A stretch of 54,242 nt of DNA from Rhabdochromatium marinum (GCF_016583795.1 NZ_NRRS01000021.1:1-54242); one strand, 5' to 3'. Shown: positions 34,201-44,584, numbered from the stretch's first letter. Program-made: numbers and translations. Notes: a model not told the origin generated them from the letters alone.

Positions 34201-35454
34201 ATGACCGCGAAGAACGCCTTTTACGCTCAATCCGGCGGCGTCACTGCCGTAATCAACGCCTCGGCCTGTGGCGTGATCGAAACCGCGCGCCAGCACAAGG
34301 ACAAAATTGCCAATGTTTATGCCGGGCGCAACGGCATCATTGGCGCCCTAACCGAGGATTTAATCGATACCAGCCAGGAATCCGACGAGGACATCGCCGC
34401 GCTGCGCCACACCCCATCGGGTGCCTTCGGCTCCTGCCGCTACAAGCTCAAAAGCCTTGAAGCCAACCAGCGCGAATACGAGCGCCTGATTGAAGTCTTC
34501 AAGGCGCATGATATCGGCTATTTTTTCTACAACGGCGGCGGCGACTCAGCCGATACCTGCTACAAGGTCAGCCAGTTGTCGGAGACCATGGGCTATCCGG
34601 TACAAGCCATCCATGTGCCCAAAACGGTTGATAACGACCTGCCGATCACCGACAACTGCCCCGGCTTTGGCTCAGTAGCCAAGTACATTGCCACCTCGGC
34701 GTTGGAGGCCTCTTATGATGTGCGCTCCATGTCCAAGACCTCGACCAAGCTGTTCGTACTGGAGGTCATGGGCCGCCATGCCGGCTGGATTGCCGCCGCC
34801 GGTGGGCTGATTGAAGATCACAATATTCCGGTGCTGGTGCTGTTTCCGGAAATCGACTTCAATCAGGAGCAATTCATGGCCAGGGTCAAGGCGATGGTCG
34901 AACAGCACGATTACTGCACCGTGATCGTCTCCGAGGGCGCCAAACATCCCGATGGCCGCTTTCTGGCCGAACAGGGCACCAAGGACGCCTTTGGTCATGC
35001 CCAGCTCGGCGGCGCCGCGCCAGTGGTGGCCAACATGGTCAAGGAGGCCCTGGGCTACAAGTTCCACTGGGCAGTGGCGGATTATCTGCAACGCGCCGCA
35101 CGCCATCTGGCCTCCAAAACCGATGTCGAACAAGCCTATGCCATGGGCAAGGCCGGCGTGGAATTCGCGCTGGCCGGGCACAATGCCATCATGCCAACGG
35201 TCAAGCGGGTCAGCAATGACCCTTACCGGTGGGAAGTCGGCGAGGCGCCTTTGTCCGAGGTGGCCAATGTTGAGAAATTCATGCCACGCGACTTTATCAC
35301 CGCCGATGGCTTTGGCATCACGGCAGCCTGCAAGGAGTATCTGCTGCCACTGATTCAGGGCGAGGATTATCCGCCCTTTACCAACGGACTGCCGCGTTTT
35401 GTCACCATGAAGAACGCACCAGTTGCGAAAAAGCTTGCAGCCTTTGAGCTCTAG
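34201..35454 (+). CDS. pfp: pyrophosphate-dependent 6-phosphofructokinase
   Basis: A 417-residue cytoplasmic enzyme. The phosphoryl-donor loop reads GGGDS (112-116) with Asp115, and the substrate motif reads PKTVDND (140-146). In ATP-dependent enzymes these are GGDGS and PGTIDND, so PPi is the expected donor. The reaction is reversible: fructose-6-phosphate + PPi to fructose-1,6-bisphosphate + Pi. In autotrophs the reverse direction, and action on sedoheptulose phosphates, can replace FBPase/SBPase in the Calvin cycle and save PPi. It is followed after 41 bp by the H+-pyrophosphatase, as known in methanotrophs and other gammaproteobacteria. GGAGATC precedes the ATG. Confidence 0.95.
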   Translation: MTAKNAFYAQSGGVTAVINASACGVIETARQHKDKIANVYAGRNGIIGALTEDLIDTSQESDEDIAALRHTPSGAFGSCRYKLKSLEANQREYERLIEVFKAHDIGYFFYNGGGDSADTCYKVSQLSETMGYPVQAIHVPKTVDNDLPITDNCPGFGSVAKYIATSALEASYDVRSMSKTSTKLFVLEVMGRHAGWIAAAGGLIEDHNIPVLVLFPEIDFNQEQFMARVKAMVEQHDYCTVIVSEGAKHPDGRFLAEQGTKDAFGHAQLGGAAPVVANMVKEALGYKFHWAVADYLQRAARHLASKTDVEQAYAMGKAGVEFALAGHNAIMPTVKRVSNDPYRWEVGEAPLSEVANVEKFMPRDFITADGFGITAACKEYLLPLIQGEDYPPFTNGLPRFVTMKNAPVAKKLAAFEL

Positions 35455-35495
35455 CCACCACCATCCCCACACACCCGACGAGGAGTGAGTTCATT

Positions 35496-37499
35496 ATGGG
35501 AACCATTTTTGCAATTTTGTGCGCCTTTGCGGCGCTTGGCTACGGACTCTGGTCCGTACAATGGATACTTAAACTTTCCTCCGGCAACGAGCGCATGCAA
35601 GAGATTGCGGCCGCCATTCAGGAGGGGGCAAGCGCCTATCTGAACCGCCAGTACATCACCATCGGCATGGTTGGCGCCGCCCTGGCGGTGATGCTGCTGC
35701 TGTTTCTGGACTTCTACACCGCCTTTGGCTTTGTGATCGGCGCCGTCTTCTCAGGCGCGGCCGGTTACATCGGCATGCACATCTCAGTGCGCGCCAATGT
35801 GCGCACCGCCCAGGCGGCGAACGAGGGGCTGGATGCAGCTCTGCAAGTCGCCTTCCGGGGTGGCGCCATCACCGGTCTGCTAGTGGTGGGACTGGGCCTG
35901 CTCGGCGTGGCCGGTTATTACGGGCTGCTGTCGGTGATGGGCGTGGAGCAAGAGAAAGTCCTGCATGCGCTGGTGGGACTGGGCTTCGGCGGTTCGCTGA
36001 TTTCCATCTTCGCGCGACTGGGTGGCGGCATCTTCACCAAGGGCGCGGATGTGGGCGCCGATCTGGTCGGTAAGGTCGAAGCCGGCATTCCCGAGGATGA
36101 TCCGCGCAACCCGGCTGTCATCGCTGATAACGTCGGCGACAATGTCGGCGACTGCGCTGGCATGGCGGCTGACCTGTTCGAAACCTATGCGGTGACCGTC
36201 GTCGCCACCATGCTGCTCGGCTCACTGATGATGGCCTCCGGCAGCGCTGTGGTCTATCCGCTGGTTCTGGGCGGCATCTCCATTGTCGCTTCGGTCATCG
36301 GCACCTTCTACGTCAAGGCTGAGGAAGGCGACACCAAAATCATGAGCGCCCTCTACAAAGGGCTGCTGGTCGCTGGTGGTATCGCGGCGGTGGCCTTCCT
36401 GCCGATCACCCTGCTGATGAATCCCGGTGGCAGCTTTGGCGCCAGTTTCTCACTCTATCTGGCCGCCCTGATCGGCCTGGCGCTCACCGGACTGCTGGTG
36501 GTCATCACCGAGTATTACACCGGCACCGAGTTCAACCCGGTCAAGCTGGTGGCGCATGCGTCCGAAACCGGCCATGCCACCAACATCATCGCCGGTCTGG
36601 GCGTGTCCATGAAGGCCACGGCTGCACCGGTGCTGGCCGTCTGCCTAGCCATTCTGCTATCCCATGCGCTGGGTGGTCTCTATGGCATCGCCATCGCCGC
36701 TACCGCCATGCTCAGCATGACCGGCATCATTGTGGCACTCGACGCCTTTGGTCCCATCACTGACAACGCCGGCGGTATCGCCGAGATGGCCGAGCTGGAT
36801 GACAAAATTCGCGGCATCACCGACCCGCTCGACGCCGTGGGCAACACCACCAAGGCGGTCACCAAGGGCTATGCCATCGGCTCGGCCGGCCTAGCAGCGC
36901 TGGTGCTCTTCGCTGACTACACCCATGCCCTGGGTGATGCGACCATGGATTTCAGCTTGAATAACCACATGGTGATCATTGGGCTCTTCATCGGTGGCAT
37001 GGTGCCCTACCTGTTCGGGGCCATGGCGATGGAAGCGGTCGGACGTGCCGCTGGCGGTATCGTCAATGAGGTACGCCGTCAGTTCCGCGACATGCCGGGC
37101 ATCATGAAGGGCGAGCAGAAGCCGGACTACACCCGGGCGGTGGATATGCTCACCAAGGACGCCATTAAGGAGATGATCGTGCCGTCCCTGCTGCCGGTGC
37201 TGGTGCCAGTGCTGGTTGGCGTCATTCTGGGCAAGGAAGCGCTCGGCGGCATGCTGATCGGCACCATCGTCACCGGACTGTTCGTGGCCATCTCCATGAC
37301 GGTCGGCGGTGGCGCCTGGGACAATGCCAAAAAGTATATTGAGGACGGTCACTTCGGCGGCAAGGGGTCCGAAGCGCACAAGGCCTCGGTCACCGGCGAC
37401 ACGGTTGGCGATCCCTACAAGGATACTGCCGGCCCGGCCGTGAACCCACTGATCAAGATCATCAACATCGTAGCTTTGTTGATTGTGCCACTGCTTTAA
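35496..37499 (+). CDS. hppA: H+-translocating membrane pyrophosphatase, K+-independent type
   Basis: A 667-residue integral membrane pump of about 16 helices. The PPi-binding region (residues 185-219) contains [20 protein letters not shown] and [11 protein letters not shown]. It couples PPi hydrolysis to proton transport, or runs backwards to make PPi. The segment [10 protein letters not shown] (449-458) has Lys453 and Thr456 at the positions that distinguish K+-independent enzymes (K+-dependent ones have Ala there). Preceded by GAGGAGTG. It is probably cotranscribed with pfp and ends before a strong terminator. Confidence 0.96.
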   Translation: MGTIFAILCAFAALGYGLWSVQWILKLSSGNERMQEIAAAIQEGASAYLNRQYITIGMVGAALAVMLLLFLDFYTAFGFVIGAVFSGAAGYIGMHISVRANVRTAQAANEGLDAALQVAFRGGAITGLLVVGLGLLGVAGYYGLLSVMGVEQEKVLHALVGLGFGGSLISIFARLGGGIFTKGADVGADLVGKVEAGIPEDDPRNPAVIADNVGDNVGDCAGMAADLFETYAVTVVATMLLGSLMMASGSAVVYPLVLGGISIVASVIGTFYVKAEEGDTKIMSALYKGLLVAGGIAAVAFLPITLLMNPGGSFGASFSLYLAALIGLALTGLLVVITEYYTGTEFNPVKLVAHASETGHATNIIAGLGVSMKATAAPVLAVCLAILLSHALGGLYGIAIAATAMLSMTGIIVALDAFGPITDNAGGIAEMAELDDKIRGITDPLDAVGNTTKAVTKGYAIGSAGLAALVLFADYTHALGDATMDFSLNNHMVIIGLFIGGMVPYLFGAMAMEAVGRAAGGIVNEVRRQFRDMPGIMKGEQKPDYTRAVDMLTKDAIKEMIVPSLLPVLVPVLVGVILGKEALGGMLIGTIVTGLFVAISMTVGGGAWDNAKKYIEDGHFGGKGSEAHKASVTGDTVGDPYKDTAGPAVNPLIKIINIVALLIVPLL

Positions 37500-37605
37500 G
37501 CTGAGGCGCGCTGGCGGGCGGTGCAATCAATCACCAGCCCCGTCAGCGCATCTGCAAGTCAAGGCGTCGCGCGGCGCAGGAATCGCGTAAAATACCACAC
37601 TGGCC

Positions 37606-37629
37606 AAGGCCCTTTTACGGGCCTTTTTT
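37606..37629 (+). terminator. rho-independent terminator after hppA
   Basis: Stem AAGGCCC/GGGCCTT with a short TTTTAC loop and a T6 tract, about 105 bp past the hppA stop. It separates pfp-hppA from ppa, which therefore needs its own promoter in the following ~65 bp. Confidence 0.85.
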
Positions 37630-37695
37630 GTTGTTAAACGGCTGACAGGCGCGGATCGCCTGATCATTCAGCCATTCCCTCACTGGAGACCATCC

Positions 37696-38244
37696 ATGGA
37701 TTTAAGCAGCGTCCCGCGCGGCGACAATGTTCCCAACGAAGTCAACGTCATCATTGAGATTCCGTCGCACGCGGAGCCGGTCAAGTACGAAATGGACAAG
37801 ACCACTGGGGCCATGTTCGTCGATCGCTTTATGTCCACGGCCATGCACTACCCCTGCAACTACGGCTATGTGCCCCACACCTTGTCGCTGGACGGCGACC
37901 CCATTGATGTAATGGTGGTAACGCCTTACCCGCTCATCCCCGGATCGGTAATTAAATGCCGCCCGATTGGCGTGCTCAAAATGACCGACGAATCCGGCGA
38001 TGACGCCAAAATTCTGGCACTACCTATCGACAAGCTGTTCAAAGGCTATCGCAATATCACCAGCTTCCGCGATATGCCCCCCCATCTGCTTGACCAGATC
38101 GCACATTTCTTCGAGCACTACAAGGATCTGGATGAAGGCAAGTGGGTGCGAATCGCTGGCTGGGGCGGACGCGAGGAAGCACGCGAGGAAATCATGACCT
38201 CGGTGAAGATGTTCGACGAAGCGCCCGAGAAACCCAACTTCTAA
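37696..38244 (+). CDS. ppa: inorganic pyrophosphatase, family I
   Basis: A 182-residue soluble hexamer-type pyrophosphatase. The active-site signature is DGDPIDVMV (residues about 70-78), with [15 protein letters not shown] earlier and [10 protein letters not shown]. It hydrolyses PPi to phosphate in the cytoplasm, driving biosynthetic reactions. Its presence next to two PPi-using enzymes is notable, because it would waste the PPi they use unless regulated. CTGGAGACC lies just before the ATG. Confidence 0.96.
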   Translation: MDLSSVPRGDNVPNEVNVIIEIPSHAEPVKYEMDKTTGAMFVDRFMSTAMHYPCNYGYVPHTLSLDGDPIDVMVVTPYPLIPGSVIKCRPIGVLKMTDESGDDAKILALPIDKLFKGYRNITSFRDMPPHLLDQIAHFFEHYKDLDEGKWVRIAGWGGREEAREEIMTSVKMFDEAPEKPNF

Positions 38245-38277
38245 TGCTCACTGGCTCAATGCTCAAGGGCGCCTCTC

Positions 38278-38778
38278 ATGCCTGAACTCACGCATTTTAA
38301 CCAACAGGGTCAGGCACAGATGGTTGATGTTGGCGAGAAGGCCGCAACTCGCCGGCGCGCGCTGGCCAGCGGGCAGATTGTCATGCAGCCACGCACGCTG
38401 GACTTAATCCAATCCGGCGATGCCGCCAAGGGCGATGTGCTGGGTATTGCCCGCATCGCCGCCATCATGGCCGCCAAGCGCACGGCGGATCTCATCCCGC
38501 TGTGCCATCCGCTGGCGCTGACCCATGTCGAAGTTGATTTCCAGCCGCAAGCCGAGCCAGCAGCCATCCGCTGCACCGCACAGGTGGAAACCCGTTCCCA
38601 GACCGGCGTTGAAATGGAAGCCCTGTGCGCCGTACAGATTGGCCTGCTAACCATCTATGACATGTGCAAGGCCGTGGATCGCGGCATGACCATGACTGAG
38701 ATCGGACTGGTTGAGAAAAGCGGTGGTCAGTCCGGGCATTGGCAACGCGATCTTGATATGGACGCTCAACTCGCATGA
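38278..38778 (+). CDS. moaC: cyclic pyranopterin monophosphate synthase
   Basis: A 166-residue enzyme of molybdenum cofactor synthesis, converting the MoaA product to cyclic pyranopterin monophosphate. Family motifs: the [20 protein letters not shown] active-site segment, [16 protein letters not shown], and [20 protein letters not shown] near the C-terminus. Length matches E. coli MoaC (161). It overlaps engB by 4 bp (ATGA). Confidence 0.96.
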   Translation: MPELTHFNQQGQAQMVDVGEKAATRRRALASGQIVMQPRTLDLIQSGDAAKGDVLGIARIAAIMAAKRTADLIPLCHPLALTHVEVDFQPQAEPAAIRCTAQVETRSQTGVEMEALCAVQIGLLTIYDMCKAVDRGMTMTEIGLVEKSGGQSGHWQRDLDMDAQLA

Positions 38779-39407
38779 ATCCTGTCTTTCAACGCGCGCA
38801 CTTTCTCTCCGCCGCCTCCGGGCTGGATCATGCCCCGACGGATCAGGGCGCCGAGGTCGCCTTTGCCGGACGCTCCAATGCTGGCAAATCGAGTGCGCTC
38901 AATGCCCTGTGCCATCAAAACCGGCTGGCGCGCACCAGCAAGACCCCAGGACGCACCCAGCAGTTAGTGTTTTTCCAGCTCAATGACGCGCACCGCCTGG
39001 TGGACCTGCCCGGCTATGGATTCGCCAAGGTTTCAGTCGCCATTAAAGCTGGCTGGCAGCAACTGATGGCCAATTACCTGGCCGAACGCCAGTCCCTGCG
39101 CGGCCTAGTGGTACTGATGGACATCCGCCACCCGCTCACCGAGGTCGACCGCCAGATGCTGGCTTGGGGCCAGGACGCCGAACTGCCGTTGCTGATTCTG
39201 CTCACCAAGGCCGATAAGCTCAAACGCGGCGCCATCGACAAAACCCTGCACCAGGTGCGCCGTGAGCTGACCGGATTACCTGACGGCAGCGCGCTGCTGG
39301 CCTTTTCCGCCCTGCGCGCCATCGGGATTGAAGCCGCCCAAGCGTGGGTCAGCGGACAACTGGCACTTCACTCATCCTCCCTGGCTCACAACCACTCGCC
39401 GACTTGA
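38775..39407 (+). CDS. engB: ribosome biogenesis GTPase EngB (YihA)
   Basis: A 210-residue GTPase of 50S subunit assembly. P-loop GRSNAGKSS (32-40), switch region [10 protein letters not shown]3 [10 protein letters not shown] and G4 TKADK are all present. The start overlaps the moaC stop, giving translational coupling. The C-terminal region [15 protein letters not shown] is variable. Confidence 0.95.
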   Translation: MNPVFQRAHFLSAASGLDHAPTDQGAEVAFAGRSNAGKSSALNALCHQNRLARTSKTPGRTQQLVFFQLNDAHRLVDLPGYGFAKVSVAIKAGWQQLMANYLAERQSLRGLVVLMDIRHPLTEVDRQMLAWGQDAELPLLILLTKADKLKRGAIDKTLHQVRRELTGLPDGSALLAFSALRAIGIEAAQAWVSGQLALHSSSLAHNHSPT

Positions 39408-39465
39408 CGCAAAGCGCCCGCGACTCAGCAGGATGGCGCCATCCAGCCATCATGGAGATTTCAGT

Positions 39466-39810
39466 ATGCCGACACTTAAAATTCAGACCAATGCCCCCTT
39501 ACCAGACGCTGCCTGGGATGTCCTGCTCACCAGCGCCTCGGCGCGCATGGCCGAACTGCTGGGCAAACCGGAAAGCTATGTGATGGTGATCGCTGAGCCG
39601 ACCGCCAAGATGTGCTTTGGCGGCTCCCAAGCACCGCTGGCTTATCTGGAGCTGAAAAGTCTTGGGCTGCCGGAAGGGCGCACGGGTGAGCTGTCTGCGG
39701 CCCTTACCGAGTTGGTTGGCGAGCACTTGGGCGTGCCGGCTGGGCGTGTTTATATCGAATTTAGCTCACCACCCCGGCATCTGTTCGGCTTCAATGGTGG
39801 CACCTTCTAG
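39466..39810 (+). CDS. MIF-superfamily tautomerase-like protein
   Basis: A 114-residue protein with Pro2 directly after the initiator Met (MPTLKIQTN), the catalytic base of the macrophage migration inhibitory factor/phenylpyruvate tautomerase family, plus the MCFGGS segment and the C-terminal FNGGTF. It probably keto-enol tautomerises a small aromatic pyruvate in vitro; its physiological job in bacteria is unknown. The ATG at 39466 is preceded by GGAGATTT. A longer frame upstream overlaps engB without a ribosome-binding site. Confidence 0.88.
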   Translation: MPTLKIQTNAPLPDAAWDVLLTSASARMAELLGKPESYVMVIAEPTAKMCFGGSQAPLAYLELKSLGLPEGRTGELSAALTELVGEHLGVPAGRVYIEFSSPPRHLFGFNGGTF

Positions 39811-39854
39811 GCGGCATCGGTAAACTTCAGGGTTTTACCTGACGGTTGGACGCG

Positions 39855-41609
39855 ATGCGCACTTCCCAATTCCCCCTCAACACCCTCAAGGAAACCCCGG
39901 CCGACGCCGAGATTGCCAGCCATCAACTCATGCTCCGCGCGGGCATGATCCGCAAATTGGCGGCCGGACTCTACACCTGGCTGCCGCTAGGGCTGCGCGT
40001 TCTGCGCAAAGTCGAGTCCATTGTACGTGATGAAATGAACCGCGCCGGCGCGCTTGAGGTCGCTATGCCAGCGGTACAGCCGGCTGAACTTTGGCAGGAA
40101 TCCGGACGTTGGGAGCAATACGGCCCTGAACTGCTGCGCATCCGCGACCGCCATCAGCGTGATTTCTGCTTTGGTCCCACCCATGAGGAAATCATCACCG
40201 AGGTCGCGCGCAATGAATTGCGCAGCTACAAGCAACTGCCGGTGAATTACTACCAGATTCAGACCAAATTCCGCGACGAAATCCGCCCGCGCTTTGGCGT
40301 GATGCGCGCGCGCGAATTTCTGATGAAGGACGCCTACTCGTTCCATCTCGATCGCGCGTCGCTGGCGCAAACCTACGAGCAGATGTACCAGGCCTACAGC
40401 CGCATCTTCCACCGCTGTGGACTTGATTTCCGCGCCGTGCAGGCCGACACCGGCAGCATCGGCGGCAATGCCTCCCATGAGTTTCATGTGCTTGCCAGCA
40501 GCGGCGAAGATGCCATCGCCTTCTCGACGGTCAGCGACTATGCCGCCAATGTCGAACTGGCCGAAGCACTGGCACCCGCTGATGCTCCGGCGGCAGCTAC
40601 GGAACCTGCGCGTCTGGTTGAGACGCCCAACGCCAAAACCATCGCCGATTTGGTCGAACAGTTTGGCCAGCCCATTGAGCGCACCGTCAAAACGCTGATT
40701 GTGGCTGCGGCCCCCGCCACAGAAACCAAGGAACCGGCGGCATCATCCAGCCCCGGCCTGATTGCCCTGCTGGTGCGTGGTGATCACGAACTCAATAGCG
40801 TCAAGGCCGAAAAGCTGCCGCAGGTGGCCAGCCCGCTGCGCATGGCCAGCGAAGAGGACATCCGTGCGGCGGTGGGGGCCGGGCCCGGCTCATTGGGTCC
40901 CAAGGATCTGCCCATTCCCTGCATCGTAGATCGCGCAGTAGCCGTAACGGCAAATTTCAGTGCCGGTGCCAATCAGGATGGCCAGCACTGGTTTGGTCTC
41001 AACTGGGACCGTGACCTGCCCTTGCCGCCGGTGGCTGATCTGCGCAATGTCATTGAGGGCGACCCCAGCCCAGACGGTCAGGGCCAACTCACCATCGCGC
41101 GTGGCATTGAGGTCGGGCATATTTTTCAGCTCGGCACCAAATACAGCCAGGCCATGAAAGCCGTGGTGCTTGACGAAGCCGGCAAGGCCATCACCCCGAC
41201 CATGGGCTGCTATGGTATCGGCGTCTCGCGCGTGGTTGCTGCTGCCATTGAGCAACATCACGATGAGCGTGGCATTTGCTGGCCGGCGCCCATTGCACCC
41301 TTCACTGTGGCCCTGCTGCCGATGAAGCTCGGCAAATCCTATCGGGTGCGCGAGGCCACTGAGACGCTGTATCAGCAACTCTGTGATGCGGGTATTGATG
41401 TACTCTTGGATGACCGCGATGCCCGCCCCGGCGTGATGTTCGCCGATATGGAGCTGATAGGCATTCCGCATCGATTGGTCATCGGTGACAAGCACCTTGA
41501 TGATGGCAAGATTGAATACAAGGGCCGTCAGGATCAGGAGATGCAGCTGATCCCCTTACAGGATGCGGTTGCCTTGATCACCCAAAGGTTGCAGCACAAC
41601 GCCGCCTGA
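39855..41609 (+). CDS. proS: prolyl-tRNA synthetase (bacterial type)
   Basis: A 584-residue class II aminoacyl-tRNA synthetase. [20 protein letters not shown] is the usual bacterial start, hence ATG 39855 rather than the TTG three codons earlier. Motif 2 lies in [20 protein letters not shown]. An insertion domain (about 225-405) is the INS editing domain that clears Ala-tRNAPro. The anticodon-binding domain is at the end. Charges tRNAPro with proline. Confidence 0.96.
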   Translation: MRTSQFPLNTLKETPADAEIASHQLMLRAGMIRKLAAGLYTWLPLGLRVLRKVESIVRDEMNRAGALEVAMPAVQPAELWQESGRWEQYGPELLRIRDRHQRDFCFGPTHEEIITEVARNELRSYKQLPVNYYQIQTKFRDEIRPRFGVMRAREFLMKDAYSFHLDRASLAQTYEQMYQAYSRIFHRCGLDFRAVQADTGSIGGNASHEFHVLASSGEDAIAFSTVSDYAANVELAEALAPADAPAAATEPARLVETPNAKTIADLVEQFGQPIERTVKTLIVAAAPATETKEPAASSSPGLIALLVRGDHELNSVKAEKLPQVASPLRMASEEDIRAAVGAGPGSLGPKDLPIPCIVDRAVAVTANFSAGANQDGQHWFGLNWDRDLPLPPVADLRNVIEGDPSPDGQGQLTIARGIEVGHIFQLGTKYSQAMKAVVLDEAGKAITPTMGCYGIGVSRVVAAAIEQHHDERGICWPAPIAPFTVALLPMKLGKSYRVREATETLYQQLCDAGIDVLLDDRDARPGVMFADMELIGIPHRLVIGDKHLDDGKIEYKGRQDQEMQLIPLQDAVALITQRLQHNAA

Positions 41610-41755
41610 ACCGATCCGTTTGCCCCGACCCGCTTGACTCGACCCAGGCACCATTTCATTTCACCAACCACTGGCGATAGGCACGCGCGACACCAAATCC
41701 AGTCAGCGCGTTGCCAGACCATCGCCACTTCTCCCGACAAGGATAGACAACTTTC

Positions 41756-42271
41756 ATGAGCAGAACCGAATCTTTCGACCGCGAGCAGTTACTGGCTTGC
41801 GGCCATGGCGAGATGTTTGGCCCCGGCAATGCCCAGCTTCCCGTGCCGAACATGCTGATGATGGATCGCATGACCCATATCAGCGACGGTGGAGGGCCCT
41901 ATGGCAAGGGCGAGATTATCGCCGAACTGGATATCACGCCTGATCTGTGGTTTTTCGGCTGTCACTTCCCTGGGGATCCGGTCATGCCCGGCTGCCTGGG
42001 GCTTGATGCCTTCTGGCAGATTGTGGGTTTTTACCTGGCCTGGATCGGTAACCCGGGCCACGGTCGCGCGCTGGGCGTGGGTGAGGTTAAATTCAGTGGC
42101 CAAGTGCTGCCCAATGCCAAAAAGGTCACTTACAAAGTGGGCATGAAGCGCGTCATCAGCCGCAAACTGGTACTTGGCATCGCCGATGGCACCATGGATG
42201 TTGATGGGCGTGAGATCTATACCGCGAAGGACTTGCGAGTGGGGCTGTTTACATCAACTGAGGGTTTTTAA
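41756..42271 (+). CDS. fabA: 3-hydroxydecanoyl-ACP dehydratase/isomerase FabA
   Basis: A 171-residue hot-dog fold enzyme. The active site is [22 protein letters not shown] with His70 and Asp84. It dehydrates 3-hydroxydecanoyl-ACP and isomerises the double bond, the committed step of anaerobic-type unsaturated fatty acid synthesis in gammaproteobacteria. The usual partner fabB is not adjacent. AAGGATAG precedes the ATG. It converges on the porin gene, with two hairpins between. Confidence 0.96.
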   Translation: MSRTESFDREQLLACGHGEMFGPGNAQLPVPNMLMMDRMTHISDGGGPYGKGEIIAELDITPDLWFFGCHFPGDPVMPGCLGLDAFWQIVGFYLAWIGNPGHGRALGVGEVKFSGQVLPNAKKVTYKVGMKRVISRKLVLGIADGTMDVDGREIYTAKDLRVGLFTSTEGF

Positions 42272-42301
42272 ACGCGCTACGACAGCAGAGCAACACATAC
42301 A

Positions 42302-42329
42302 AAAAAAGCGGCCCGAAGGCCGCTTTTTT
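42302..42329. terminator. bidirectional terminator between fabA and the porin gene
   Basis: Stem AAAAAAGCGGCC/GGCCGCTTTTTT with a CGAA loop. A-tract on one side and T-tract on the other make it work in both directions. Confidence 0.9.
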
Positions 42330-42333
42330 CTTC

Positions 42334-42355
42334 AGACGATCTCGCAAGATCGTCT
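42334..42355. terminator. second hairpin next to the bidirectional terminator
   Basis: A perfect 9-bp stem AGACGATCT/AGATCGTCT with a CGCA loop, 4 bp from the previous hairpin and 17 bp past the porin stop codon. There is no T tract directly after it; it may stabilise the porin mRNA 3' end. Confidence 0.6.
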
Positions 42356-42372
42356 TAGTGCGGAGACCACAT

Positions 42373-43680
42373 TTAGAACTTGTGGATCATGCCCATGGAG
42401 AAGCCGCTCCAATCGGAACCTTCGACAAAATTCTCCAGGTCTTCGTCAACTTCGGTGTACAGGACGTATGCCTTGGTGCGCTTGCTGAAGTTGTGATCAA
42501 AAGCGATTGCCCATGTGTTGCGATCGCCACCAATGGCATCAGAGGTTGTCTGTCCCAAGGGTGCTGCGTTTTTAATCACGGCATTGTCGTCATAGTCGCG
42601 GCTAACCTGGCCATACATCGCCTTGACCTGATTGTTGCCGAATGCATAAGCGGTTTGAATTTGCCACAGCGATTGCCCTTGGAAACCGTCCAGCGGAATC
42701 GCACCTGTGGATGCATCAAAGCTGTTAGCAGTACCATATACAGGTTGCCCACTACGGACACTTGTCCATTGCTGTCCTGGCGCCAGATCTGACTGATCCT
42801 CGTAAACAGCACTCAGAGTAAAGCCGTTCCAATCGAGAAGACCGAGGCCAATGCGCCACTTGTTGAAGTCATCACCGACGTAGTTACAGCTACCAACGCG
42901 GGCACCTGCAGCATTGCGGCACACACCAACACCGTCACCCGCTTCACTGACAGCGGTATTCATGAACATCTCATTGCTGAGCGACTCATAAGCCAGCGAT
43001 GCGAAGAAAGGACCGTTGCTGTAGATACCAGCCAGTGAGTAGGCGCCATTCAGCTGGTCAGAGTTAACATTTTCAGCTCCGTCAGCCGTTGCACCACCGG
43101 GTGCTACCAGTGCACCCATGAACTGGAAGCCGGAAAAGCTTGGTGAAATATAGGCAATGCCATTATCAACACGCAGATCCTGGAAACCGACGGTGCCATT
43201 GTAGTCCGCCATGGTGTCGGCGAACATATCCAACTTGCCGGTGGAGATTTTCAGCGGTGTATCATGGCGGCCAACCAGGAAGGAACCGAAGCCGCCGGCC
43301 AGACCGACGAAGCTATTACGTACAGAAATACCGTTGTAGCCACCCGGGATATTGTTGTCGCCAAAGTTGACACCCAATTCAACCTGATAGATTGCCTTGA
43401 GACCATTGCCAAGATCTTCGGAACCTTTGACACCAACGCGGTTTGCACGGCCTGCACCAGGCATGTAGTCGCCATTGGCATTAACGCCCCAGCCCTTGAA
43501 ATCGAGGCCTTTAGTCAACTGCGTGCCATTCCGATTATAGGTAGGGACAGCCGCCGCATTCGATACGTCAGCATAATCAATCGAGACATGCAGTTTGCCG
43601 TACAGGATGGCTTCGGCCATTGCGGCGGCTGGGGCGGCCATTGCGGCTGCAACTGCCATGCTAATGAGTGTCTTTTTCAT
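42373..43680 (-). CDS. Gram-negative general porin
   Basis: A 435-residue outer-membrane beta-barrel. Signal peptide MKKTLISMAVAAAMAAPAAA is cleaved before EAILYGKLHVSIDY, the usual first strand of neisserial/proteobacterial porins. The C-terminus ends in a phenylalanine (GMIHKF), the barrel assembly signal. FVGLAGGFGSFLVGRHDTP is the loop-3/constriction region. Two Cys in CRNAAGARVGSC may form an extracellular disulfide. GGAG precedes the ATG at 43680; a longer start at 43719 would lie before the signal peptide without support. It passes small solutes; substrate preference is unknown. Confidence 0.92.
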   Translation of the reverse strand: MKKTLISMAVAAAMAAPAAAMAEAILYGKLHVSIDYADVSNAAAVPTYNRNGTQLTKGLDFKGWGVNANGDYMPGAGRANRVGVKGSEDLGNGLKAIYQVELGVNFGDNNIPGGYNGISVRNSFVGLAGGFGSFLVGRHDTPLKISTGKLDMFADTMADYNGTVGFQDLRVDNGIAYISPSFSGFQFMGALVAPGGATADGAENVNSDQLNGAYSLAGIYSNGPFFASLAYESLSNEMFMNTAVSEAGDGVGVCRNAAGARVGSCNYVGDDFNKWRIGLGLLDWNGFTLSAVYEDQSDLAPGQQWTSVRSGQPVYGTANSFDASTGAIPLDGFQGQSLWQIQTAYAFGNNQVKAMYGQVSRDYDDNAVIKNAAPLGQTTSDAIGGDRNTWAIAFDHNFSKRTKAYVLYTEVDEDLENFVEGSDWSGFSMGMIHKF

Positions 43681-43752
43681 CGTGTTCTCCGCTGTTGTGG
43701 AAGTGGTGAGTGGAATCACAAAAATGTAACGCTGTCATGCTTTGCAGGTTGT

Positions 43753-43781
43753 ATATTAGACCAGGATGCAACAACGCGCAA
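43753..43781 (-). promoter_or_regulatory. candidate sigma70 promoter for the porin gene
   Basis: On the minus strand TTGCGC (43776-43781) and TAATAT (43753-43758) are exactly 17 bp apart. Transcription would start near 43746, giving a 5' leader of about 66 nt. Confidence 0.6.
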
Positions 43782-43782
43782 C

Positions 43783-43833
43783 TTTTTTCGAAAAAAGAGA
43801 CAATTTTTTTCACTTGTCTCAAAAGAGAGACAA
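43783..43833. repeat. palindrome and GAGACAA repeat cluster upstream of the porin promoter
   Basis: TTTTTTCGAAAAAA (43783-43796) is a 14-bp perfect palindrome touching the -35. GAGACAA occurs at 43797-43803 and 43827-43833, with the inverted TTGTCTC at 43814-43820. The block sits where an activator or repressor of the porin would bind. The AT-richness stands out in this GC-rich DNA. Confidence 0.55.
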
Positions 43834-44052
43834 AACCAGGCTGATCGAAAATTTTTCTTTTTATTTCAATACATTAAAAGACAAGCAAACCCGCGTCAGC
43901 CACGCTAGACAGGCGTGCACCTCCGACAATAGCCGACGTTATCGCAACAAATTGGCGAAACCGCGACACCCGATTGATGCCAGCAGCAACACCCCCCTGC
44001 GGCAAACCAGCCCAACAGCGGCTAAAGCTCAGGCAAGCAGGGTTGAACAGAA
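43834..44052. other. intergenic stretch with no recognised gene
   Basis: About 220 bp between the porin control region and the terminator after tRNA-Gln. No open frame with a ribosome-binding site, tRNA or repeat was seen. A stop-rich AT-rich half grades into GC-rich sequence. Confidence 0.6.
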
Positions 44053-44077
44053 AAAAACCCGCGAAACGCGGGTTTTT
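44053..44077 (-). terminator. terminator after tRNA-Gln
   Basis: Stem AAAAACCCGCG/CGCGGGTTTTT with an AAA loop, 12 bp past the tRNA 3' end. Symmetric enough to act in both directions. Confidence 0.88.
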
Positions 44078-44089
44078 ACAGAAAGAATT

Positions 44090-44163
44090 TGGCTGGGGGA
44101 CTAGGATTCGAACCTAGGTTAGCGGAGTCAGAGTCCGCTGTCCTGCCGCTAGACGATCCCCCA
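44090..44163 (-). tRNA. tRNA-Gln (anticodon CTG)
   Basis: A 74-nt cloverleaf on the minus strand: acceptor TGGGGGA/TCCCCCA with the weak first pair typical of tRNA-Gln, anticodon stem GCGGA/TCCGC enclosing CTCTGAC (anticodon CTG, reading CAG), T arm CTAGG/CCTAG with loop TTCGAAT, discriminator G, and an encoded CCA end. It lies only 31 bp after the rpsI stop, so it may be processed from the rplM-rpsI transcript. Confidence 0.97.
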
Positions 44164-44194
44164 AGGGAACTGCTGCGATGTGGTGAATGCCAAA

Positions 44195-44584
44195 TCAGCG
44201 CTTCGAGAATTGAGGACGCTTTCTTGCCTTGTGCAAGCCGATTTTCTTACGCTCAACCTCGCGTGCGTCGCGCGTCAGAAAACCCGCCTGACGCAATGGT
44301 CCACGATTTTCTTCATTGTAGTCAACTAGGGCGCGAGCGATGCCATGACGAATGGCGCCTGCCTGACCGGTCGTGCCGCCTCCAGTGACGGTGATGCGAA
44401 TATCCAGCCGATCCAGCATGGAAAGCGCCTCAAGTGGCTGGCGCACGACCATGCGGGCTGTCTCGCGACCAAAAAACTTATCCAGCGGCTTGCCGTTGAC
44501 ATCAATCTTGCCGGAGCCCGTGGTCAGAAAGACTCGCGCAGCCGCACTCTTGCGCCGACCGGTAGCATAGTTTACTTGCATCAT
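44195..44584 (-). CDS. rpsI: 30S ribosomal protein S9
   Basis: A 129-residue basic protein. [15 protein letters not shown] at the start, [19 protein letters not shown] in the middle, and the C-terminal tail [11 protein letters not shown] whose last Arg reaches the ribosomal P site. Two adjacent Met codons could start it. It is downstream of rplM by 76 bp, the universal order, and upstream of tRNA-Gln. Confidence 0.97.
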   Translation of the reverse strand: MMQVNYATGRRKSAAARVFLTTGSGKIDVNGKPLDKFFGRETARMVVRQPLEALSMLDRLDIRITVTGGGTTGQAGAIRHGIARALVDYNEENRGPLRQAGFLTRDAREVERKKIGLHKARKRPQFSKR

